A program made the translations under genes and the position numbers. Shown here one piece after another: positions 15,216-23,562 of a stretch of 30,194 bases of DNA. Positions within the stretch are counted from its first letter, which is position 1; the number at the start of each line of letters is the position of its first letter. The notes beneath the pieces were generated by a model that searched no databases, was not told where the DNA came from, and saw only the letters and a list, made by a program, of their open reading frames with translations. The stretch covers positions 1-30,194 of the forward strand of contig CALKYH010000076.1 of assembly GCA_938003595.1 (NCBI GenBank). Reading direction: 5' to 3'. Origin of the DNA: an uncultured bacterium (GTDB taxonomy: Bacteria; Planctomycetota; Phycisphaerae; Phycisphaerales; UBA1924).

Positions 15216-17306
15216 TCAGCCGCCGAAGAGGCCGACGATGTCGTTGTAGGTCACGATCAGGAACATGAGCCCGATGAGGGCCAGCCCCGCGAGCGCCGCG
15301 ATATTCTGGACCACGATCGGCACGGGCCGGCGCGTGATGCCCTCGACGACCAGGTACACGAAGTGCCCGCCGTCCACGATGGGCAGGGGCAGGAAGTTGA
15401 TGACCGCCAGGTTGACGCTGATCAGGCCCATGAAGAACAGCAGATGCACGATGCCGCGCTCGGCGACAAGAGTGCCGATGTGGGCGATGCCCACGGGGCC
15501 CTTGAGGTGCTCCACCTTGACGCTGCCCTCGAACAGGCGCACGAGGGTGAGGTAGGTCTTGAGCATCACCCGGTGCGTGCGCTCGACTCCCATCGCCAGC
15601 GCCTGCACGGGGCCGTCGGCCTTGAGCGTCGTCTCTTCGAGGCGGAACAGGCCGGACCACACGGGAGAGACCCAGCCCAGCGCCGCGGCCTTGTCCAGTT
15701 GCTCGCCGGTGAGCGTCCACGCGACCGATTCCACGGGGCCCTGGCCCCAGGCGCCCAGCGGCAGGCGGATGTCCAGCTCGACGGTCGCGCCGCCGTCGGC
15801 GCCGCGCTCGGCGCCGGCGATGATGGACCGCAGCGCGCCCAGGTCGCGCACCGGCTGGCCATCGGCGCGGAGGATCACGCTGCCGGGGGGGATGTCGGGG
15901 CCGGCCGTGTCCACGGACTCCGCGAACCGGCGCGCCGTGCCCGCGACGATCGCGTTCACCGACGAGGTGTAGCCCATCGTGAAGCCGAGCGTGCCGTTGC
16001 GCCCGACCTCGGGCCGCAGTTCGACGATCGCCCCGCCGCGCAGCGCCCGAAGATCGATCGCACGACCGGAGTGTCGGCGGATCTCGGCGATCCCCGACGC
16101 CAGATCGGGCCATTCCACGCCCCCGATGCGGGCGAAGACATCGCCGTCGCGCAGGCCCTTGGCCTCCGCGTCGCCCGCCTCGGCCACACGCATCGCCGGG
16201 TACAGCCCCAGGAGGCTCTCCACCCGGATCTCCCGCTCAGCGACCTTCTCGCTGGCGGGCAGAACGGCGGTCTCGGTCTCCATCTGGGCGACCGGGCGCA
16301 CCTCGACGATCAGAGACTCGCCCGCGGGCGTGGCCCAGGTCAGCAGCATCGGGTCGCCGCCGGAGCGCGCCGCCGCGCTGGACAGATCCAGCGCCGTCGT
16401 CGCCGGCTCGCCGTTGATCTCGACGAGCGTCGAGCCCGGCGGGACCTCGGACAGCCCGTCGGCGGCGAGCGCCTCGAGAATGCTCTCGTTGTTCTTCTTG
16501 GAATCCTTCGGACCGCCGAACAGCGTCGTCGAGATGGCGGGCGAAACGCCCAGCTCGAGCAGGCGCGTCTCCTTGCTGGTCTGCGGCGAGGCCTTCAGCA
16601 CGACCGGACCGGTCGCGCCCTCGCGCTCCACGACGACCTCGATCGGGGCGCCCTTGCGGGCCATCGCGATCTCCAGCGCGATGTCGCCGAAGTCCTGCGG
16701 CTCGGCCCCGGCGATCCGCAGCACACGGTCGCCGGGCTTCAGGCCGGGGTCGCTCGCGTCCCAGCCGCTCACGACCGCGGCCTCCGCGCCGGGCATGCCC
16801 GGCTGCACGAGGCCGATCAGCGGCGGTTCGGTCCGGAGGCCGACCATGAAGACGATGATGAACAGGATCGCCGCGAGGATGACATTCATCACCACGCCGG
16901 CGCTGATGATGATCATCCGCTTCCACACCGGCTTGCTGGTGAACGAGTCCGGATGGTCCACACGCTCGCCGGGGGCGGCGTCGTCCTGGCCGAGCATTCG
17001 GACATAGCCGCCGAAGAACAGCCAGTTCAGGCGGTATTCCGTCGGGCTCATGGCCGCCGCCCTGGCGGGGCTCGACACGCGCAGCTTGCGGAACTCCGGC
17101 TCCGTCGAGCCCCAGCGGAAGCCCATCCCCTTGCGGAACGAGGCGACCGCCGGGCCGAAGCCGATGGCGAACGCCTCCACCCGCACCCGCGCCCAGCGGG
17201 CGGCGAGGAAGTGCCCCAGCTCGTGCACGAACACGATGAAGGAGAAACCGAGCACAACCAGCAGCAGGTCGCCCGAGGCGCCGAGGAATCCGAGCATGGT
17301 GTTCAT
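15216..17306 (-). CDS. rseP: RseP-type site-2 intramembrane zinc metalloprotease with several PDZ units
   Basis: 696 residues from ATG 17306. The zinc motif HELGH (28-32) lies in the first membrane helix (FIVFVHELGHFLAARWARVR). The second metal/active-site motif NFLPLPIVDGGHFVY is near the C-terminus. Between them are more PDZ-like segments than usual: VSGWDASDPGLKPGDRVLRI, VPPGSTLVEINGEPATT, GDAEAKGLRDGDVFARIGGV and GPDIPPGSVILRADGQPV. The usual length is about 360-450, so this is an enlarged member. The family cuts membrane-embedded substrates such as anti-sigma factors. It starts one base after the dxr stop (TAGGATG), implying translational coupling; dxr-rseP adjacency is common in bacteria. 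A second Met at 17297 is an alternative start. Confidence 0.9.
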   Translation of the reverse strand: MNTMLGFLGASGDLLLVVLGFSFIVFVHELGHFLAARWARVRVEAFAIGFGPAVASFRKGMGFRWGSTEPEFRKLRVSSPARAAAMSPTEYRLNWLFFGGYVRMLGQDDAAPGERVDHPDSFTSKPVWKRMIIISAGVVMNVILAAILFIIVFMVGLRTEPPLIGLVQPGMPGAEAAVVSGWDASDPGLKPGDRVLRIAGAEPQDFGDIALEIAMARKGAPIEVVVEREGATGPVVLKASPQTSKETRLLELGVSPAISTTLFGGPKDSKKNNESILEALAADGLSEVPPGSTLVEINGEPATTALDLSSAAARSGGDPMLLTWATPAGESLIVEVRPVAQMETETAVLPASEKVAEREIRVESLLGLYPAMRVAEAGDAEAKGLRDGDVFARIGGVEWPDLASGIAEIRRHSGRAIDLRALRGGAIVELRPEVGRNGTLGFTMGYTSSVNAIVAGTARRFAESVDTAGPDIPPGSVILRADGQPVRDLGALRSIIAGAERGADGGATVELDIRLPLGAWGQGPVESVAWTLTGEQLDKAAALGWVSPVWSGLFRLEETTLKADGPVQALAMGVERTHRVMLKTYLTLVRLFEGSVKVEHLKGPVGIAHIGTLVAERGIVHLLFFMGLISVNLAVINFLPLPIVDGGHFVYLVVEGITRRPVPIVVQNIAALAGLALIGLMFLIVTYNDIVGLFGG

Positions 17307-17307
17307 C

Positions 17308-18579
17308 CTAGCGCACGGCGGCGTCGCGCGGTTCGCCGATCCGGGCCCGCACAAACCGGCGTGCCTCCCGATCGGCCTGCAGGGCGTCCTCGAGCGTGCG
17401 CATGGCGCCCAGGCCGACCTCGTCCAGCGCTTCGCGCGCCAGCGCGGTGATCCGGCCGAAGGGGATCTCGCCGGCCAGGAACGCCTCGACCGCCGCCTCG
17501 TTCGCCGCGTTGAACACCGCCCCCGCTGTGGCGCCGCCGGGACGGGCCATGGCGTCGATCACCTCGAACGCCGCGCGGACCGCGGGGAAGCGCTCCGTGT
17601 CCACCGGCTCGAAATCCAGCCGGCTCATGGTCATCAGGTCCAGCTTCTTCGAGCATCCAGGCGCCCGCCAGGGCCAGGACGCGGCGATCTGGATCGGCGT
17701 CCGCATATCCGGCGCGCCCAGCTGGGCCATGATCGAGCCGTCGGCGTACTCGACGAACGAGTGAATGATCGACTGCGGGTGCACCACCGCCGCGAGCCGG
17801 TCGGAACCGAGCCCGAACAGCCAGTGCGCCTCGATCAGCTCGAGCCCCTTGTTCGTCAGCGAGGCGGAGTCGATCGTGACCTTCGCCCCCATCGTCCAGG
17901 TCGGGTGGTTCAGCGCCTGCTTGACGGTCGCCTTCTCGACGCGCTCGCGGCTCCAGGTGCGGAACGGCCCGCCGGAGGCGGTGAGCGTCACGCGCGTGAC
18001 CTCGGGCCCGAGCGTCATCGGCGGCGCATCGCCCCAGGCCAGGCACTGCCAGATCGCCGAGTGCTCGCTGTCCACCGGCAGCAGGCGCGCCCCGGAGCGC
18101 TCCGCCGCAGGAACCACCAGCGAGCCCGCCGCGACCAGCGTCTCCTTGTTCGCCAGCGCCACATCGCGCCCCATCGACACCGCCGCGAGCGTCGCGGGCA
18201 GACCGGCCGAGCCCACGATCGCCGCGAGCACAAGATCGGCTTCAACCTCGCGCACCAGCCGCTCGCACGCCTCGGGACCGGTGCGCAGGTGCACGCCCGC
18301 GGCCCGGGCCTGGGCCGCGGCGTCTTCCGCATCGTCCGGATCGGCGACCGCCGCCTCGCGCACGCCAAGCCGCTTCGCCTGCTCCAGCATGGCGCCGATG
18401 TTCCTGCCGGCCGCCAGGCCGGCGATCTCGTAGCGCGTAGGCCACTGGCCCTTCGCGTGCAGATCGTTCAGGTGAACGACGGCCTCGATCGTCTGCACGC
18501 CGATGGACCCGGTGCTGCCGAGCAGCAGCAGGCGGCGCAGCGCCGGGGGATGACCGAACTCGCGGGGTCCGTGGGACAT
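17308..18579 (-). CDS. dxr: 1-deoxy-D-xylulose 5-phosphate reductoisomerase
   Basis: 423 residues. The NADPH-binding loop is LGSTGSIGVQT (20-30). Metal and substrate residues sit in VDSEHSAIWQ (169-178), TASGGPFR (200-207) and NHPTWTMGAKVTIDSASLTN (224-243). The flexible loop carries the conserved Trp in SWPWRAPG. The C-terminal helical domain contains VFNAANEAAVEAFL. The enzyme converts DXP to MEP, the committed step of the non-mevalonate isoprenoid pathway, in the cytoplasm. The ATG at 18579 lies 13 bases after the RNase E/G stop, and rseP follows directly, so rne-dxr-rseP-hydrolase is probably one unit. The N-terminus has about 13 extra residues. All key residues are present. Confidence 0.95.
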   Translation of the reverse strand: MSHGPREFGHPPALRRLLLLGSTGSIGVQTIEAVVHLNDLHAKGQWPTRYEIAGLAAGRNIGAMLEQAKRLGVREAAVADPDDAEDAAAQARAAGVHLRTGPEACERLVREVEADLVLAAIVGSAGLPATLAAVSMGRDVALANKETLVAAGSLVVPAAERSGARLLPVDSEHSAIWQCLAWGDAPPMTLGPEVTRVTLTASGGPFRTWSRERVEKATVKQALNHPTWTMGAKVTIDSASLTNKGLELIEAHWLFGLGSDRLAAVVHPQSIIHSFVEYADGSIMAQLGAPDMRTPIQIAASWPWRAPGCSKKLDLMTMSRLDFEPVDTERFPAVRAAFEVIDAMARPGGATAGAVFNAANEAAVEAFLAGEIPFGRITALAREALDEVGLGAMRTLEDALQADREARRFVRARIGEPRDAAVR

Positions 18580-18592
18580 GGCCGGGCCCGGA

Positions 18593-21229
18593 TTACTCCG
18601 AGGCCTCCGCGTCGGCGCCGCCGGAGCCCGTCTCGGCGGAGGCGCCGGTCTTCTTGCGCCCGCGCCCGCCGCGCCGCCGGCGCTTCTTCTTCACGACAAT
18701 CTCGCCCGCGCCTTCCTGGGCCTCGTCGCCCTCCGGCGCATCGGTCGATTCCGGCGCTTCGGCGGTCTCGGGCGGTTCGTCGTCCATCGGCTCGCTGACC
18801 ATCGTCGCGCCGGGCCCGTCGTCGGGCTCGTGGTCGTGATCGGCATGATCGGCCTGGTCGGCGCCGACGGGCGCTTCGGCGTTCGCGCCGCCGCCCTTGC
18901 CGCGACGACGACGCCGGCGGCGCTTCTTCTTGCCGCCCTCGGCCGGGGCGCCTTCGTGAGCGCCGTCCGCGTCGTGCGCCGCCTCGCCGTTGTCCGACGC
19001 GCTGGGCGCGGGCCTGGGCGCCGCGCTCTGCTGCGGCGGCGCCGAGCGCAGCGGCGTCACCGCCGCGGGCTCGAGGTCCCACGAATCGCCTCGCAGGCCG
19101 TCGGCGTTGGGCTGCACCACCTTGGGGATGAACTCCTCGGTGGCGATGTCCGGCTCGTCGCCGCCCGTGCTCGCGGCGCCGCCGGCCATGACCGGACCGC
19201 CCTCGCCGCCGCCCTTGCCGCGACGACGACGCCGGCGACGACGCTTCTTGCCGCCCTCTCCGGGCGCGCCCTCGGCGCCGTCCGCGCCCTCGGGGCGGGG
19301 CTGGGGCTGCTGCTGGGGCTGACGCTGCGGCTGTTGTTGCTGCGGCTGGGGCCTGGGGGCGACCTCGTCGTCGCCACGCCCGCCGCGCCGACGCCGGCGG
19401 CGCTTCTTCTTGCCGGTGGCGGCGATGTGGTCGAGCGGCTCGAAGCCGCCCTCTTCCAATTCCTCGGGGCCCAGGTCCTCGGCGTCCGCGGCCGCGGCCT
19501 CCTGGTCCTCCATCTGCGCCGCGATCTGCGCCTCGACATCCGCCTCGGCGCGGGCGAGCGCCGCGGCCTCCTCGGACGGATCGCGCGTCCAGTCGTCGTC
19601 CGCCGCGACCGGCTCGGACCAGACCTCGAGATTCTTGGGCTGCGCGGGCGGGGGCAGCTTCTCGACATCGATGTCGGAGCCGCGGTCGTCGTACGCGTAG
19701 AAGTTCACCCGGTCGAGCGGGCCCGTCTCGCTGACGCGGACATCGACATGCTTGCCGGTGACGCGCTCCAGCCGCGCCAGGCGCTGGCGGCCGCTCGAGA
19801 GCAGCTCGCCCGCGAGGCGTGCGGCGACGGCCATCTCGGCCTTGGAGACGCGCGGCTGGTGCAGGATCCACCCCAGCTCGCGCAGCGCCTCGCCCATGGC
19901 GGAGGCGGGACGCTGGAGCAGGCCCCGACCCTGGCACGACGGGCACGGCGCGAAGTGCTGGCTGCGGTGGCTGCCGCGCATGCGCTGGCGGGTCAGCTCG
20001 ACGATGCCGAACTGGCTGATGGGCAGCACCTTGGAGTGCGCCCGGTCGCGCTTGAGGTTGTCGCGCAGGCGGCCCTCGATCTCGCGCTGGTGCTTCTTCG
20101 ACCGCATGTCGATGAGGTCGAGGATGACCACGCCGCCCAGGTCGCGCAGGCGGAGCTGGCGGCAGATCTCGTCCACGGCCTCGCAGTTGGTCTTGTAGGC
20201 GGTGGTCTCGGCGTCGCGGTTGTCGCGCATCCGCCCCGAGTTCACATCGATGGCGACCAGCGCCTCGGCCTCGTCGATGACGATGCCGCCGCCGCTGGGC
20301 AGCGGGACCTCGCGCTCGTGCATCTGGCGGATCTGCTGCTCGATGCCGAAGGCGTGGAACAGCGGGGTGTCGTCCGCGTGCCGGAGCAGGCGCGGGCCGC
20401 CCCGGGGAGAGACGATCTTGAGGAACCGTGCGGCGCGCCGGATGGCGCCGGCCTCGTCCACGATGACCTCGTCGATGTCGCCGGTCAGGACATCGCGCAG
20501 GCAGCGCATGAGCAGGTCGCTCTCGGCGTAGAGCAGCCGGGGCTTGTTGCCCTGGGCCAGCCGACGCTGCATGTCCTTCCAGAGGCGCTGGAGGTACGCC
20601 AGGTCGCGCTTCAAGGAGGTCTTGGTCTCCTCCATGCCCGCGGTCCGCAGGATGAAGCCGAAGCCGTCCGGCAGGTCGAGCTGGTCCAGCACGGCGCGCA
20701 TCTCGCGCCGCTGGTCCTCGTCCTCGACACGCCGGGACACCCCCACCTTGTCCATGAAGGGCATCATCACGAGGAAGCGCCCGGGGACGGACAGGTACGA
20801 GGTCAGGGTCGGACCCTTGACGCCGATGCCCTCCTTGAGGACCTGGACGATGACCTCCTGCCCGCGCTTCAGGCACGCCTGGATCGGCGGGCGCTCGCGC
20901 CGGGGGGTCTTCTTGCCGACCAGCTCCGTCGTCTCCTGGTCCTCGCCGGGGAAGTAGCGCGGGTGGACATCGGTCACATGGAGGAAGCCGTTCTCCTCCA
21001 GCCCGAAGTCCACGAACGCCGCCTGGATGGCCGGCTCCACATTCACGACGCGGCCGACATAGATGTTGCCGACATGGCTCACCGCGTCCATGCGCTCGGA
21101 GTGCAACTCCTCGAGCCGCCCCTCGCGCACGACTGCCACCCGGCACTCAACGCCGGGGACATAGTTGATCAGCATCTGGTTCTTGGGCACTTCAGCCTCG
21201 CACTGAGCGCGACGCCGGGGGAGCGCCAT
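18593..21229 (-). CDS. rne: RNase E/G family endoribonuclease with Arg-rich C-terminal scaffold
   Basis: 878 residues. The N-terminal S1 region includes SHVGNIYVGRVVNVEPAIQA and AFVDFGLEENGFLH. The DNase-I-like catalytic part has VDEAGAIRRAARFL, EALVAIDVNSGRMRDN (first catalytic Asp) and DLGGVVILDLIDM (second Asp). The zinc-link is CPSCQGRG. From about residue 560 the protein alternates acidic stretches with at least four basic blocks of the type GGKKRRRRRRRRGKGG, plus a Gln/Pro-rich stretch. Such tails in RNase E bind RNA and degradosome partners. Predicted role: 5'-end-dependent cleavage of mRNA and rRNA precursors. A second Met at MLINYVPG, 19 residues in, is an alternative start. The 317-base leader upstream may be regulatory. 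Rne versus Rng naming is uncertain. Confidence 0.9.
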   Translation of the reverse strand: MALPRRRAQCEAEVPKNQMLINYVPGVECRVAVVREGRLEELHSERMDAVSHVGNIYVGRVVNVEPAIQAAFVDFGLEENGFLHVTDVHPRYFPGEDQETTELVGKKTPRRERPPIQACLKRGQEVIVQVLKEGIGVKGPTLTSYLSVPGRFLVMMPFMDKVGVSRRVEDEDQRREMRAVLDQLDLPDGFGFILRTAGMEETKTSLKRDLAYLQRLWKDMQRRLAQGNKPRLLYAESDLLMRCLRDVLTGDIDEVIVDEAGAIRRAARFLKIVSPRGGPRLLRHADDTPLFHAFGIEQQIRQMHEREVPLPSGGGIVIDEAEALVAIDVNSGRMRDNRDAETTAYKTNCEAVDEICRQLRLRDLGGVVILDLIDMRSKKHQREIEGRLRDNLKRDRAHSKVLPISQFGIVELTRQRMRGSHRSQHFAPCPSCQGRGLLQRPASAMGEALRELGWILHQPRVSKAEMAVAARLAGELLSSGRQRLARLERVTGKHVDVRVSETGPLDRVNFYAYDDRGSDIDVEKLPPPAQPKNLEVWSEPVAADDDWTRDPSEEAAALARAEADVEAQIAAQMEDQEAAAADAEDLGPEELEEGGFEPLDHIAATGKKKRRRRRRGGRGDDEVAPRPQPQQQQPQRQPQQQPQPRPEGADGAEGAPGEGGKKRRRRRRRRGKGGGEGGPVMAGGAASTGGDEPDIATEEFIPKVVQPNADGLRGDSWDLEPAAVTPLRSAPPQQSAAPRPAPSASDNGEAAHDADGAHEGAPAEGGKKKRRRRRRRGKGGGANAEAPVGADQADHADHDHEPDDGPGATMVSEPMDDEPPETAEAPESTDAPEGDEAQEGAGEIVVKKKRRRRGGRGRKKTGASAETGSGGADAEASE
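18888..19415 (-). repeat. Imperfect DNA repeats encoding the Arg-rich blocks of RNase E/G
   Basis: A unit of about 30 bases (Gly-Lys-Lys-Arg-tract-Gly-Lys-Gly) appears near 18888-18940, again near 19206-19255, and partially near 19381-19415. The DNA copies are more alike than coding need requires, which suggests expansion by internal duplication. Confidence 0.6.
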
Positions 21230-21546
21230 GCACGAGCGGCGCAGCCGTCACGACAACGCCTGGTCGGCGCCCCGTTCTGGACTGTGCTGTTCGTGATGCC
21301 GCCACGCCGGACCTGCCGCGCTGGTCGGCGGCCCTCGTGGGGGCCGGGAAGTGGCGCACCGCCCGCGCGCCCGGAGACTCTCCCCGTTTCAGGGGATCTC
21401 CCGCTCGCGCCGACGGGCCGTCGTCGCCCACACCGAAGCCGGTCCGCCCGTTTGCACAGGCGCCCGCGACGGGGGCGACACCCGCTGCGCCCGACCCGCC
21501 GCGCATCCGCGGCCGCCGGGGTGATTCCGCCCCGAGGCGTCGCCCG
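21230..21546 (-). other. 317-base leader/intergenic region upstream of RNase E/G
   Basis: No credible gene lies here. The ORFs crossing it are GC-rich shadows with no family features. The region separates the enzyme I stop from the rne start on the same strand and contains the hairpin at 21373-21401. Long structured leaders are known to mediate autoregulation of rne in enterobacteria; whether that applies here is unknown. Confidence 0.4.
21373..21401 (-). promoter_or_regulatory. Two-part hairpin in the RNase E/G leader
   Basis: GGAGA (21373-21377) pairs with TCTCC (21397-21401), and inside it TCCCC (21381-21385) pairs with GGGGA (21392-21396) around a 6-base loop, with a 3-base bulge on one side. 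No T-tract follows on the minus strand, so an RNA structure in the rne leader is as likely as a terminator of the enzyme I gene. Confidence 0.35.
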
Positions 21547-23316
21547 TCAGGGCTCTTCGACGGCACGCCCGTCGAACGCTTCGGGAATGATTGTCCTGAC
21601 CTGCTCCCGCAGAAACGCGAGAACCTGTCGTTCGGAATCGAACGAGCCGACCCGTCGGGCCAACCGCTCGCACTGATCGATCTCCACGCTGCGGACGATC
21701 CGCTTGACCCGCGGAATCGCCGCCGGAGACACGGAAAGACTACGCAAACCGATCCCGATCAGCAACATGACATATTCGGCCTCGCCGGCCATCTCTCCGC
21801 ACACCGAGACGTCAATTCCGGCCCTTCTACCCGCCCGGACGATCTCCTTGAGGACCACCAGGACCGCCGGATGGGCCGCCGTATAGAGGTTCGCCACCTG
21901 TTCGTTGGTCCGGTCCACCGCCAGGACATACTGCACCAGGTCGTTGGTCCCGATGGAGAAGAACGAGACCTCCTTGGCGAAGGTCGGCGCCATCAGGGCG
22001 GCGGAGGGGGCCTCCACCATCATCCCGACCGAGATGTCCCGATCGAAGGGCTGGCCCTCCTCGGCCAGGTCCTCCATGGAATCCCTGAGCACCATCTTGG
22101 CGTGGCGCAGCTCGGTGGTGCTGGTGATCAGCGGGAACATGACCCGCACCGGGCCCAGCGCCGAGGCGCGGAGGATGGCCCGGAGCTGGCGCTTGAACAT
22201 CGGCAGGTTGGACAGGCAGTAGCGGATGCTGCGCAGGCCCAGGAAGGGGTTCTGCTCGGGCTCGATGTCCTTGGCCAGCGCCCCGTGCCCCTTGTCGGCG
22301 CCCAGGTCGAAGGTGCGGATGGTCAGGGGCCGGCCCTCGAGCGTGCGGACCGCCTGGGCGTACTGCTCGAACTGCTCCTCCTCGGTGGGCTCATGGTCGG
22401 AGGTCAGCCAGAGGAACTCGGTGCGGTAGAGCCCCACGCCGTGGGCGCCGTTCTCGACGACCGCCTTGGCCTCGTGCGGGAACTCGATGTTGGCGTGGAG
22501 CTGGATCTCGACCCCGTCGCGGGTGACGCTGGGCGAGTCGCGCAGGTCCTCGAGCGAGAGCCCGAAGACGCGCATCCGCTCGATGTAGCGCCGGTAGCTC
22601 TCGATCCGCTCGATGTCCGGGTTCAGGATCACCACGCCCCGGTCGCCGTCGACGATGATCTCGTCGCCGTCCGCGGCGTGGTCGGCCAGGCGGGCCACGC
22701 CGGCCACGGCGGGGATGTTCAGGGCGTGGGCCACGATGCCCGTGTGGCTGGTGCGCCCGCCGGTCTCGGTGGCGAAGGCCACCACCTTGCCGGCGGGGAA
22801 ACTCGCGGCCTCGCTGGGGGTCAGCTCGTGCGCGACGACCACCGCGGGCTGGTCCAGGCCGCCCAGGCGGCTGCGCTGCTCGCCGACCAGGCGACGGAGG
22901 ATGCGCCGCTCGAGGTCCCAGACATCGTCGACCTTCGTCGAGAACGATGAGTCGCCCATGCGCGCGAAGCGGTCCGATAAGGCGCGGAACTCCTCGGCGA
23001 CGGCGTACTCGGCCTTGACCTGCTCGCGCTCGATGCGGCTGCGGATGGGCGCGCTCAGGGACGGGTCGCCGAGCATGCCCTGGTGGAAGGCGAAGATCTT
23101 GGCGGGCTCGGCGCCCAGTTCCTTCTCGACCTGCACGCGCATGGCGTCGAGCTCGGCGCTGGATTCAGCCAGCGCGCGGTCGAAGCGGGCGATCTCGTCG
23201 CCGACTTTCTCCGGGGTGACCGTGCGGCGCGGGATGCGCTGGCGGACCTCGTCCAGCACGAACACGCGCCCGATCACGACCCCAGGAGAGACCGGGATGC
23301 CTTTATAGATCTCCAT
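21547..23316 (-). CDS. ptsI: PTS enzyme I (phosphoenolpyruvate-protein phosphotransferase)
   Basis: 589 residues from ATG 23316, chosen because the family N-terminus reads MEIYKGIPVSPGVVIGRV. An ATG 13 codons up (23355) is possible. The phospho-accepting His191 lies in TGGRTSHTGIVAHAL. The PEP-binding C-domain shows GVGLYRTEFLW, IRTFDLGADKG, NPFLGLRSIRYCL, VMFPLITS, and IGTNDLVQYVLAVDR; the catalytic Cys is in VSVCGEMAGE. Enzyme I takes phosphate from PEP and passes it to HPr. No HPr, EIIA or sugar EII gene is nearby, so it may serve sugar uptake elsewhere or a regulatory phospho-relay. It is divergent from rho. Asp-Val in GIDVSV is one of only two ACGT sites in the window. Confidence 0.94.
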   Translation of the reverse strand: MEIYKGIPVSPGVVIGRVFVLDEVRQRIPRRTVTPEKVGDEIARFDRALAESSAELDAMRVQVEKELGAEPAKIFAFHQGMLGDPSLSAPIRSRIEREQVKAEYAVAEEFRALSDRFARMGDSSFSTKVDDVWDLERRILRRLVGEQRSRLGGLDQPAVVVAHELTPSEAASFPAGKVVAFATETGGRTSHTGIVAHALNIPAVAGVARLADHAADGDEIIVDGDRGVVILNPDIERIESYRRYIERMRVFGLSLEDLRDSPSVTRDGVEIQLHANIEFPHEAKAVVENGAHGVGLYRTEFLWLTSDHEPTEEEQFEQYAQAVRTLEGRPLTIRTFDLGADKGHGALAKDIEPEQNPFLGLRSIRYCLSNLPMFKRQLRAILRASALGPVRVMFPLITSTTELRHAKMVLRDSMEDLAEEGQPFDRDISVGMMVEAPSAALMAPTFAKEVSFFSIGTNDLVQYVLAVDRTNEQVANLYTAAHPAVLVVLKEIVRAGRRAGIDVSVCGEMAGEAEYVMLLIGIGLRSLSVSPAAIPRVKRIVRSVEIDQCERLARRVGSFDSERQVLAFLREQVRTIIPEAFDGRAVEEP

Positions 23317-23379
23317 GCCAGCAACGACCGCTTCGCCCGCGCCCGCCCGATCCATCGAGCGGCGCCCCCGTGAGGCCCG

Positions 23380-23385
23380 ATGCTA
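23380..23385 (-). promoter_or_regulatory. Possible -10 element (TAGCAT) for the enzyme I gene
   Basis: On the minus strand TAGCAT lies 24 bases before the upstream ATG (23355) and 63 before ATG 23316. It is the same hexamer seen before mqnA and the Hcp-like gene. It falls in the divergent spacer shared with rho. Confidence 0.3.
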
Positions 23386-23415
23386 GCGGACCTTCCCCCC
23401 ACCCGCGCCGTAATC

Positions 23416-23562
23416 TTGACTTCCCCCCCGGCATCTGCTCCAATGTCCGGGTCGGACCTGCGAGCGCAGTCCACTCCCGCCCGGGGAATTCCATTGCAGG
23501 CGGCCCTTCCGCGTCGCGCCTGATCTCGTTGCGCTCGCGCGCCCCCGACAAGACAACCCACC
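23416..23562 (+). promoter_or_regulatory. Candidate promoter and leader of rho
   Basis: TTGACT (23416-23421) is a good -35 match. The -10 is unclear; TCCAAT at 23439-23444 gives 17-base spacing. The predicted leader would exceed 100 bases, C-rich and poorly structured. C-rich leaders fit Rho autoregulation known in other bacteria, but this is only suggestive. Confidence 0.3.

Noticed and set aside
18578..21676. 1032-codon open frame on the plus strand opposite RNase E/G
   Set aside because: The frame on the minus strand has full RNase E/G motifs. The plus frame is a repetitive Leu/Ala/Gly shadow without conserved features.
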